From: Planctomycetota bacterium | GTDB taxonomy: Bacteria; Planctomycetota; UBA11346 | NCBI GenBank assembly: GCA_003136555.1 | Contig: PLEW01000156.1 | Coordinates: 7,252 to 60,711 of the forward strand | Direction of reading: 5' to 3' | Length of the DNA stretch: 53,460 nucleotides | Shown: positions 40,850 through 48,506 of the stretch, piece after piece | How positions within the stretch are numbered: position 1 is the stretch's first letter | Layout of the letters: each line of letters begins with the position of its first letter | The notes under the pieces: generated by a model | What the model was told of the DNA's origin: nothing | Database searches by the model: none | What the model saw: the letters and a program-made list of their open reading frames with translations, nothing else | Translations under genes and position numbers: made by a program

Positions 40850-41854
40850 ATGATCCAGCAACCTGCCGTGAACCTCCACCTCGTCCTGCTTGCATGCCTG
40901 GCCCTGTTCCAGCCGGCCCAGGCGGCGGACAGCGCCCCCTTCAAGGTGGCCCTCCTGCTCGCCGGGTCGGCAACCGATGGCGGATGGAACCAGCTCGCCA
41001 AGGATGGCATCGGGGCGCTCACCACCGAGCTCCACGCCAGCGTCTCGGTGATCCAGAAGGTCAGCGGCGACAAGGCTGGCGACGAACTGCGCGATTACGC
41101 CGCCGATGGCTATGACCTGGTCATCGCCCACGGCTACGAATTCCTCAATCCCACTGCTGAGGCAGCCAAGTCGTCGCCCAAGACGCGCTTCGCGGTCAGC
41201 GGCGCGGACCAGGCCAGGCCCGGGATCATCACCATCGACTTCGACCTCTCGCAGGCATCCTATCAGATCGGGATGCTCGCGGCCCGGCTGTCCAAGAGCG
41301 GCAGGATCGGCTTCATCGGCGGCGACAAGTTCCCCTCCGTGCTCGCCTGCTACCGCGGACTGTGCGCAGGAGCGCGCTCCATCCGTCCCGACATCATTGC
41401 CGTGGACGCCTATACCGGATGGGACCAGCCGGCCCGCTCCAAGGCCCAAGCAGAGGCCTTCTTCGCCCAGGGCGTCGATGTGATCTACCACGATGTCGAT
41501 GCCGCCAGCCAAGGGGTGTTCGAAGCGGTCAAGGAGCGCAATGCCGCCAAGGGCCCGGGCGCGGCCTACGTCTTCGGTTCGGTTGCCGACCAGAACGCCA
41601 ATCCCATCTGCCCGGAAGCGACCCCGGCGAGCGCGGTGATCCTGCTCGATCAAGTATTCCTGCGCGTAGCCCGTTCGGTCAAGGATGGCAGCTTCAGACC
41701 CGGGCTGGTGCGCGAGAACATCAGCGTCGGCACTTGCGTGCTCCATCTCAACCCGGCTGCGCTCGGGACGATCATCCCGCCGACCTGGCAGCAGGAGGTC
41801 GCCGAGGCGGGCAGGAGGCTTGCAGCGGGAGAGATCGTCATCCCAGAGCGCTGA
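40850..41854 (+). CDS. BMP-family substrate-binding protein of a nucleoside-type ABC importer
   Basis: This 334-residue exported protein of the basic membrane protein (BMP/PnrA) family has a Sec signal peptide (about 1-25, ending AQA). The family core includes LAGSATDGGWNQLAKDG, DLVIAHGYEF, TIDFDLSQASYQIGMLAA, GFIGGDKFPSV and VIYHDVDAASQGVFEA. These proteins bind purine nucleosides or related compounds. GAGGA precedes the ATG. The ATPase gene begins 3 bp after the stop, followed by two permease genes, so this is a complete importer. Confidence 0.9.
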   Translation: MIQQPAVNLHLVLLACLALFQPAQAADSAPFKVALLLAGSATDGGWNQLAKDGIGALTTELHASVSVIQKVSGDKAGDELRDYAADGYDLVIAHGYEFLNPTAEAAKSSPKTRFAVSGADQARPGIITIDFDLSQASYQIGMLAARLSKSGRIGFIGGDKFPSVLACYRGLCAGARSIRPDIIAVDAYTGWDQPARSKAQAEAFFAQGVDVIYHDVDAASQGVFEAVKERNAAKGPGAAYVFGSVADQNANPICPEATPASAVILLDQVFLRVARSVKDGSFRPGLVRENISVGTCVLHLNPAALGTIIPPTWQQEVAEAGRRLAAGEIVIPER

Positions 41855-41856
41855 TC

Positions 41857-43422
41857 ATGGATGGGAGCTCATCGCCGTTGCATCCGCCAGCGGGAGAAGC
41901 GACGCCGGACCGGCATCCGGCCGACCCCATCATCGCCATCGAGCATCTGAGCAAGAGCTTCGACGGGGTCAGTGCCCTGAGCGATGTATCGCTGACCTTC
42001 GGCGCCGGCGCGGTGCACGGCCTGCTGGGCGAGAATGGCGCCGGCAAGTCGACGCTGATGAACATCCTCTTCGGTCTCGAACGTGCCGACCGGGGCGTCA
42101 TCCGCGTCGCTGGGAGGGCGGTTGTGATCGGCTCCTCGCGCCGCGCGCAGGAGCTCGGCATCGGGATGGTCCACCAGCATTTCAAGCTCGTTCCCAGCTT
42201 CAGCGTGAGCGACAACCTGGCCCTCGCCCTGGCGCCAGGCCTTGGCCTGATCGATCTGCCGCGCTTGCATGCCCGCATCGCCGACCAGGCCGCCAGGTTG
42301 GGCTGGACCATCGATTTCGCCGCCCCGGTGCGCAGCCTGTCGGTCGGCGAACAGCAGCGCATCGAGATCCTCAAGGCGCTGACCGCCGGCCCCGCCGCCA
42401 GCCTCGGGCGCGGCATCCTCATCCTCGACGAGCCGACCGCGGTGCTCAGCCCGGGCGAGGTCGACGACTTCCTCGCCGCCGTGCGCGCGCTTGCCGCCGC
42501 CGGAACGACCGTGCTGCTGATCTCGCACAAGCTCCATGAGGTCGAGCGCTGCTGCGACACCATCACCATCCTGCGCCGGGGGCTGGTGGTGCATAGCGGC
42601 CCTGCCCGGTCCATCAGCCGGGAGCAGATGGCCGCCCAGCTCATCGGTGGTCAGCTCCCGCCCGACTCCCTGCCAGCGCGCGCATCATCCCCGCCAGGGC
42701 CTGCGCGCATCTCCATCGATGGCCTGGTGGTGGAGCGGCCCGGTGGGCTGCGCCTGCTGGATGGTGCGAGCGTGCAGGTCGCGAGTGGCGAAATCGTCGG
42801 CATCGCCGGCATCGACGGCAACGGCCAGGCCGAACTCGCCCAGGTGATCTTGGGGCTGCTGCCCGCCAGCTCCGGCACCGTCAGCCTAGCCGGCGGTCTC
42901 GACCAGCTCGGCGTCATCCCCGATGATCGCCACGCGCAGGCCCTGGTGCTGCCGCTGTCGCTGACCGAGAACCTGGCGCTGCGCACCTACAAGCGGCCGC
43001 CCCTGGCATGGGCCGGCTGGCTGCGTCTGCAGGCGTGGCGTGAGCAGGCCCAGCGCCTGGCGAGCCGCTATGATGTGCGCGCCGCATCCCTCGCCCAGAG
43101 CGTCGAGGAGCTTTCGGGCGGCAATCAGCAGAAGCTGGTGGTCGCACGCGAACTCAGCCGCAAGCCGGCGATGATCCTGGCGATCAACCCGACCCGTGGC
43201 CTCGACATCCGCGCGACCAGCGCTGTGCTGGGCCACCTGCTCGAGGCGCGCGCTGGCGGCGCGGGAGTGCTGCTCATCCACAGCGATCTCGACGAACTGC
43301 TCGCGGTCAGCGATCGCGTGCTGGTGCTGCATGGCGGGCGGCTGACCCCCAGCCGTTGGCCATCATCGTCACGCGAGGCAATCGGCCGCATGATGCTCGG
43401 GTTGGCGGAGGGGGCGGCATGA
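41857..43422 (+). CDS. Nucleoside-type ABC importer ATPase (two fused domains)
   Basis: This 521-residue duplicated ABC ATPase is of the YufO/RbsA kind. The first half is complete: Walker A GENGAGKST (58-66), signature LSVGEQQ and Walker B ILILDEPTAVLSP. The second half has a degenerate Walker A (GIDGNGQ) but an intact signature LSGGNQQK and AINPTRGLD, as is normal for the family, in which the second site is weak. A linker of about 15 Ala/Pro/Ser residues joins the halves. It lies between the BMP gene and the permease gene, and its stop overlaps permease 1 by 4 bp. Confidence 0.92.
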   Translation: MDGSSSPLHPPAGEATPDRHPADPIIAIEHLSKSFDGVSALSDVSLTFGAGAVHGLLGENGAGKSTLMNILFGLERADRGVIRVAGRAVVIGSSRRAQELGIGMVHQHFKLVPSFSVSDNLALALAPGLGLIDLPRLHARIADQAARLGWTIDFAAPVRSLSVGEQQRIEILKALTAGPAASLGRGILILDEPTAVLSPGEVDDFLAAVRALAAAGTTVLLISHKLHEVERCCDTITILRRGLVVHSGPARSISREQMAAQLIGGQLPPDSLPARASSPPGPARISIDGLVVERPGGLRLLDGASVQVASGEIVGIAGIDGNGQAELAQVILGLLPASSGTVSLAGGLDQLGVIPDDRHAQALVLPLSLTENLALRTYKRPPLAWAGWLRLQAWREQAQRLASRYDVRAASLAQSVEELSGGNQQKLVVARELSRKPAMILAINPTRGLDIRATSAVLGHLLEARAGGAGVLLIHSDLDELLAVSDRVLVLHGGRLTPSRWPSSSREAIGRMMLGLAEGAA

Positions 43423-44510
43423 GCGCGCGTCTCCTCGCCAGCTCGGCCCTGCTGACCGCAGGTGCGGTGGCCGTGCCGCTGATACTGGTGCTCGGCGGCC
43501 TGGCCCTCTTCGGCTTCCCCGCCTCCGAGGTCGTGGCGGTCTGGACCCATGGCGCGCTCGGCAGCCCGGTGCGCATCGCCCTCAGCCTCCAGGAGGCCAC
43601 ACCGCTGCTGCTCACCGGTCTGGCGGCTGCGGTGGCCTTCCGCGCCGGGGTGCTGAACATCGGAGCGGAGGGGCAGTACCTGGTCGGCTCCCTGGCGGTG
43701 GTGGCGCTTACCACCCGATGGTACGCAGCTATCGCATGGGCGGGAAGCGGATTGGCAATGGCCTTCGCCGTGATCGCCGGGATGGCGGCCGGCGCTCTCT
43801 GGGCGTTGATCGCCAGCCTGTTCGATCGCTGGCGCGGCGTGCCAATCGTGCTGTCGACCATCCTGCTGAACTTCATCGCCTGGTCGCTCATCGGTGCGGC
43901 CGTCGAAGGCCCGCTGCGCGATCTGGCGACCACCGCGCCGGAGACCGCCCTGATCGGCGACCAACTGCATCTGCCGGTCCTGGTCGCCGGCAGCAAGCTG
44001 CACCTGGGAGCACTGGTGGCGCTGGCCCTCGCCCTGGTGCTGGCGGTGATCCAGCGCCAGAGCGTGCTCGGGTTCGAGATGCGCGTCTCCGGCCTCAATC
44101 CGCAGGTCGCCCGCCTGATGGGCATGCCGGTGGAGGCCAGGCAGGTCCAGATCATGGCCATCAGCGGCGGGCTCGCGGGGCTGGCGGGAGGGCTGCAGGT
44201 GATGGGCGTGACCTACTTCATGACCAGCTCGACCGCCAGCTATGGCTATGCCGGCATCGCCGTGGCCCTGCTCGGACGGCTGCACCCGCTCGGGGTGGTC
44301 GCAGCGGCGGTGTTCTTCGGCATGCTGGACACCGGCACGCGCAACCTGGAGAAGCACCTGGCCATCCCCCATGACCTCGGCGACCTGGCCAAGGGCCTGA
44401 TCCTGATCGCGGTGCTGGTGTCGACCGTGGTAGCGGCCCGTCTGCGCCGGCGGCTGTGGCAGAGCGCGTCAGCGCAAGCCGTTCCGGTCGAGGGGCAGCA
44501 GCATGCTTGA
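43419..44510 (+). CDS. Nucleoside-type ABC importer permease 1
   Basis: This 363-residue BPD_transp_2-type permease has about nine helices. The family motif EATPLLLTGLAAAVAFRAGVLNIGAEGQYLVGS is visible near residues 60-92, and the ABC-contact loop region near 220-235 reads VSGLNPQVARLMGM. ATG 43419 overlaps the ATPase stop by 4 bp. Its end overlaps permease 2 by 8 bp. It forms the membrane channel together with the second permease. Confidence 0.92.
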   Translation: MSARLLASSALLTAGAVAVPLILVLGGLALFGFPASEVVAVWTHGALGSPVRIALSLQEATPLLLTGLAAAVAFRAGVLNIGAEGQYLVGSLAVVALTTRWYAAIAWAGSGLAMAFAVIAGMAAGALWALIASLFDRWRGVPIVLSTILLNFIAWSLIGAAVEGPLRDLATTAPETALIGDQLHLPVLVAGSKLHLGALVALALALVLAVIQRQSVLGFEMRVSGLNPQVARLMGMPVEARQVQIMAISGGLAGLAGGLQVMGVTYFMTSSTASYGYAGIAVALLGRLHPLGVVAAAVFFGMLDTGTRNLEKHLAIPHDLGDLAKGLILIAVLVSTVVAARLRRRLWQSASAQAVPVEGQQHA

Positions 44511-45447
44511 CCTGGCGCTCGATCAGATCGGCCGTGCAGCAGTCACCGCCTCGGTGCCGCTGGTGCTGGCTGGTTGTGGCGAGCTGGTGGCTGAGCGCGC
44601 GGGAGTGATCAACATCGGCATCGAAGGCCTGATGCTGTGCGGCTGCATCAGCGGCTTCGCCGTCACCGTGGCCACCGGCAGCTGCTGGCTCGGGTTGGCT
44701 GGCGCGCTCGCAGCAGGTGTCGCCTTCGCTGCGCTCTTCGCGGTGTGCACGGTCTATCTTCGTGTCGACCAGATCGTCGCCGGGATGGCGATCAACCTGC
44801 TCGCCGTCGGCTTCAGCGGCACCATCTGGCAGGTGCTGCAGAACCATCCGCAACTGCGCATCGGCGATGGCCAGGGCTTCGAGCGCGGCTGCCTTCCGGG
44901 AAGCATTGATCTGATCGCCATCCCCGTGCTCGGTCCGCTGCTGTTCGACCAGTATGGATTGTGCTATGCGACCATGGGGCTCGCCTGTGCCCTGCACTGG
45001 GCCCTGGCGAGAACGCGCGCCGGTATCGTCATCCGCGCCCTGGGCGAGGCGCCGGACGCCTGTGCCGCCCAGGGCTTCGACGTGCTCCGCTGGCGCATGC
45101 TCTGCCTGCTATTCGCCGGCGCCTGCTGCGGGCTGGCCGGCGCCTACCTGAGCATCATGCGCACCCACAGCTTCGTCACCTTGATGACGGGAGGCAAAGG
45201 CTTCGTCGTCCTCGCGCTGGTCATCTTTGGGCGCTGGAGCGTCGGCGGACTGGTCCTCGGGAGCCTGTGCTTCGGCCTGCTCGACAGCCTCCAGGAGAGC
45301 CTTCAGGGCAGTGGCTGGAACCATCTGCTGCCGTACCAGGCGCTGCAGGTCCTGCCGTATGCGGTCGCACTCATTGCGCTTGCGGCTCTCGGTCGCGGGG
45401 GGGCTGCTCCGGCCCAGCTCGGGCAGCCCTGGCCCAGGAGGACCTGA
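44503..45447 (+). CDS. Nucleoside-type ABC importer permease 2
   Basis: This 314-residue BPD_transp_2-type permease is a paralogue of permease 1. The conserved GVINIGIEGLMLCG segment lies near 37-50, and IRALGEAPDACAAQGFD near 176-192 is the cytoplasmic coupling loop. ATG 44503 overlaps permease 1 by 8 bp. It closes the four-gene importer operon; the helicase gene follows after 86 bp. A heterodimer of two different permeases is typical for BMP-dependent nucleoside importers. Confidence 0.92.
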   Translation: MLDLALDQIGRAAVTASVPLVLAGCGELVAERAGVINIGIEGLMLCGCISGFAVTVATGSCWLGLAGALAAGVAFAALFAVCTVYLRVDQIVAGMAINLLAVGFSGTIWQVLQNHPQLRIGDGQGFERGCLPGSIDLIAIPVLGPLLFDQYGLCYATMGLACALHWALARTRAGIVIRALGEAPDACAAQGFDVLRWRMLCLLFAGACCGLAGAYLSIMRTHSFVTLMTGGKGFVVLALVIFGRWSVGGLVLGSLCFGLLDSLQESLQGSGWNHLLPYQALQVLPYAVALIALAALGRGGAAPAQLGQPWPRRT

Positions 45448-45533
45448 GCATCGTCCCGAGCGGTGGGTTTAGCGATAATCCTTTGCTTTCCAGGGATTTC
45501 CGGCGATGACCAGAAGCCCTATTGCGAGCCGCC

Positions 45534-47144
45534 ATGAGCGATCAGCCCCCCGAGTCCGCCCCCGCCACCCTGGGCGAAGGTTTCAACGTCTTCGGCCTGA
45601 AGCAGGAGCTGATGCGAGCCATCAGCGAGGCCGGCTTCACCATCCCCAGCCCGATCCAGGCGCTCGCCATCCCGGCCGTCCTGAGCGGACGCGATCTGAT
45701 CGCCCAGGCCCAGACCGGCACCGGCAAGACCGCCGCCTTCGGCCTGCCGGCAATGAACCGCATCCTCGCCGGCGCCGGCAATGGCATCGAGATCCTGGTC
45801 ATCACCCCGACCCGCGAGCTGGCGGCGCAGGTCAGCGAGGAACTCTACAAGCTCGGCCGCTACGCCAACGTCCGCACGGTGGCCGTTTACGGCGGCCAGT
45901 CATCGCGCCGCCAGGTGGAGATGGTGGAGCGCGGGGCCAATGTCGTGGTCGCCACTCCCGGCCGCCTCCTCGACCTGCTGACCTCCGGTCGGATCAGGAA
46001 GTTCCAGCCGCGTACGGTGGTGCTCGATGAGGCCGACGAGATGCTCGACATGGGTTTCGCCGAGGATATCGAGGCGATCTTCACCCATCTGCCGGCCAAA
46101 CGGCAGACCCTGCTGTTCTCCGCCACCATGCCGCCAGCGATCCGCAAGCTCGCCGCCCGCATTCTCACCGATCCCCAGACCATCGATCTGACCTCGACCG
46201 CCGAGTTCAAGACCGATGTCGAGCAGTTCTTCTACGTCATCGAGGAATCGGAGCGCGCAGCCGCCGTCTCCCGCCTCATCGATTCCGAGGAGCCAGGCAA
46301 GGCAATCGTCTTCTGCCGCACCAAGCGCGAGACTGAGGCATTGTGCACCACCCTGGTGGCGCGTGGCCTGGCCGCCCGCTCCCTGCACGGCGATATCGAG
46401 CAGGATCAGCGCCAGATCGCGATCGCAGCCTTCAAGAAGGGTGCGATCGACATCCTGGTCGCGACCGACGTCGCCGCCCGCGGGCTGGATGTCACGGATG
46501 TCACCCACGTGTTCAATTACCACATGCCCTTCGATCAGGAGAGCTATGTGCATCGCATCGGGCGCACCGGCCGCGCAGGACGCAAGGGCAAGGCCATCAC
46601 CCTGGTCACCGCCTACGAATTCGGCAAGCTGCGGCGCATCCAGCACGCCATCAAGGCCTCGTTCATCCATGGCGAGATCCCCTCGATTGCCGATGTGCAC
46701 CGGCGCCATGACGCCAAGCTGATCAAGGCCCTGTGCAAGCAGACCGTGCACGACGGGGTGGTCGACATCCTCGCCCAGATCAATGAGGAGATGGATATCG
46801 GCGAGGCCGCGTGCAAGCTCCTCTCGATGCTGATCGAGCGGCGCGCGGTGAGCGGTCCCGATCGTATCGGCTTGTCCGGCAAGCGCCTGGAATCGGTCCT
46901 CGGTCGCGGACGACGTAGCGAGAATGCCGGCTACCGCCAGAGCACTTCGGGCGAGCGCCGCCGTCGCCCTGACGAGCGCGGGCGCGATGACCAGCGGCCG
47001 CCGGCAGCACCTCGCCCTCAGGGCGACGAGGCGGGTTTCAGGCGCGTCCGCCCCGACCGTCCGGCCCGTCCAGAGACGGGGGAGGGCCAATTCTGGGACG
47101 GCAAGCAATGGGTGCGTGGCCGGGGCAAGCGCGCACCCGGCTAG
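45534..47144 (+). CDS. DEAD-box ATP-dependent RNA helicase
   Basis: This 536-residue DEAD-box helicase has a Q motif before PSPIQALAIP, Walker A AQTGTGKT (about 59-66), PTREL, VATPGR, DEAD at 165-168, SAT, and HRIGRTGRAGR in the second RecA lobe. The tail (about 450-536) is Arg/Asp/Pro-rich and disordered, followed by a short WDGKQWVRGRGKR end that may bind RNA. The layout resembles DeaD/CsdA with a shortened RNA-binding domain. ATG 45534 is used; a TTG at 45522 is possible. It lies alone, 101 bp before the ankyrin gene. Confidence 0.93.
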   Translation: MSDQPPESAPATLGEGFNVFGLKQELMRAISEAGFTIPSPIQALAIPAVLSGRDLIAQAQTGTGKTAAFGLPAMNRILAGAGNGIEILVITPTRELAAQVSEELYKLGRYANVRTVAVYGGQSSRRQVEMVERGANVVVATPGRLLDLLTSGRIRKFQPRTVVLDEADEMLDMGFAEDIEAIFTHLPAKRQTLLFSATMPPAIRKLAARILTDPQTIDLTSTAEFKTDVEQFFYVIEESERAAAVSRLIDSEEPGKAIVFCRTKRETEALCTTLVARGLAARSLHGDIEQDQRQIAIAAFKKGAIDILVATDVAARGLDVTDVTHVFNYHMPFDQESYVHRIGRTGRAGRKGKAITLVTAYEFGKLRRIQHAIKASFIHGEIPSIADVHRRHDAKLIKALCKQTVHDGVVDILAQINEEMDIGEAACKLLSMLIERRAVSGPDRIGLSGKRLESVLGRGRRSENAGYRQSTSGERRRRPDERGRDDQRPPAAPRPQGDEAGFRRVRPDRPARPETGEGQFWDGKQWVRGRGKRAPG

Positions 47145-47245
47145 CCGAGCGGTCTGCTTCCAGCTGCATTGCGCCGGGAACCTGGCATACTGCCGGCGGG
47201 CGGGCGGTGCGCCCACCTTGCGCAGGCACCTGATGGGGAGCATCC

Positions 47246-48466
47246 ATGGACATCCGCAAGGCCATCACCACGCGATGGCAGCGGCTCAAGAGTGGTGCCA
47301 GGTCGATGACCTCCGTCGATGTCACGGTACCGGGCCATCCGGTCGTCCCCCTCGAGGAGACCACCCCGACCACGGGAGCGAGGACGCAGCCGGGGGAGGG
47401 AGCGCCCCGGACTGCCCGCAGCGGCCTGGGCGACCTGGTGCATGCCAGCTGGAACGCCTTCTTCGCGCGCTTCCGCGACGATGAACGGGAATTCGAGCTG
47501 CCCAACTACCTCGAGGCGTCGAACGGCGTGCGGGAGCAGCTGGCCCTTCTCGGTCCAGAGCGCACCCCCGACTATGCCACCTGCAGGATCATGCTCGACC
47601 TGCTGATGCGGTTCGAGGAGAGCCGCCGCAGGGATTTCAACGACCGCCTCGACGAGCTGATGGCCTCCTGCCAGCAGCTGCGTGCGCAGCTGGATGTCAG
47701 CGAATTGTCGAAATGCTACCAGGAGGATGAGCTGGTGAACTGCCTGCGCATCCTCAGGCAGGAGTTCGCCAACCGCAAGCTCGCCCTGCCGCCCGGCCCC
47801 GATGGCCTGCCGGCACGGGCGCAGGACCTCCTGCGCCACCTGTTAGCGCTGCTCAAGGGGGCGGCGGCCACCGTCGCCACTTCAGCTTCGCCAGCGGTCG
47901 GCGACGGGGCGGTGGGCACGCCGGCTGCCAGCGCGGTCGACGAGCATGCCGGCCAATCGGTCGACATCCATGCGCGTGACAGCCTAGACTGGACCAAGCT
48001 GCACTCTGCCGCCTTCTATGGCCGCATCGAGCTGGTCGAGCTGCTGCTCAATCAGGGCGCCGACATCAATGCCCGGGCAAAGGATGGCGTCTCGCCCCTG
48101 CACCTGGCGATCAAGAAGGGGCATGTGAAGGTGGCCCAGCTGCTATTCGCCAAGGGGGCGAACCTCAACGCCAAGGACAATCAGGGAAACACCCCGCTGC
48201 ACATCGCTGCCGACTCATTCTCCAGCCCCGGCATCGAATCCCTGGCGCGGATGGGGGCATCGGTCAACGTCACCAACGGCGATGGCTGGACGCCGCTGCA
48301 TCTCGCCGCCAACCGCGGCAAGCAGGAGGTCATCGACCTGCTGATCTCAATGGGCGCCACCCTCAACGCCGAAGCCAACAATGGCTGGACGCCGTTGAAG
48401 GTCGCGGTCAATTGCGGGCATCTCCTGGTCGCCGAGCGCCTGCGGCAGTACGGGGGCAGGCAGTGA
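47246..48466 (+). CDS. Ankyrin repeat protein, unknown role
   Basis: This 406-residue protein has no signal peptide. Residues 1-235 are a charged, helical domain without a recognised family (FELPNYLEAS and MLDLLMRFEESRRRDFNDRL). Residues about 245-406 hold five ankyrin repeats, of which repeats 2-4 are most regular (GVSPLHLAIKKGHVKVAQLL, GNTPLHIAA, GWTPLHLAANRGKQEVIDLL). The repeats would bind another protein. GGGGAG precedes ATG 47246. No toxin or effector motif is visible, so a secreted role is not supported. Confidence 0.85.
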   Translation: MDIRKAITTRWQRLKSGARSMTSVDVTVPGHPVVPLEETTPTTGARTQPGEGAPRTARSGLGDLVHASWNAFFARFRDDEREFELPNYLEASNGVREQLALLGPERTPDYATCRIMLDLLMRFEESRRRDFNDRLDELMASCQQLRAQLDVSELSKCYQEDELVNCLRILRQEFANRKLALPPGPDGLPARAQDLLRHLLALLKGAAATVATSASPAVGDGAVGTPAASAVDEHAGQSVDIHARDSLDWTKLHSAAFYGRIELVELLLNQGADINARAKDGVSPLHLAIKKGHVKVAQLLFAKGANLNAKDNQGNTPLHIAADSFSSPGIESLARMGASVNVTNGDGWTPLHLAANRGKQEVIDLLISMGATLNAEANNGWTPLKVAVNCGHLLVAERLRQYGGRQ

Positions 48467-48506
48467 TCGCGCGCCCGCAAGCCGCGGCCCTGCCCTGGGA
48501 TCGCCG

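Noticed and set aside
47246-48466. Ankyrin protein as a secreted host effector
   Set aside because: No signal peptide, secretion signal or neighbouring secretion genes were seen.
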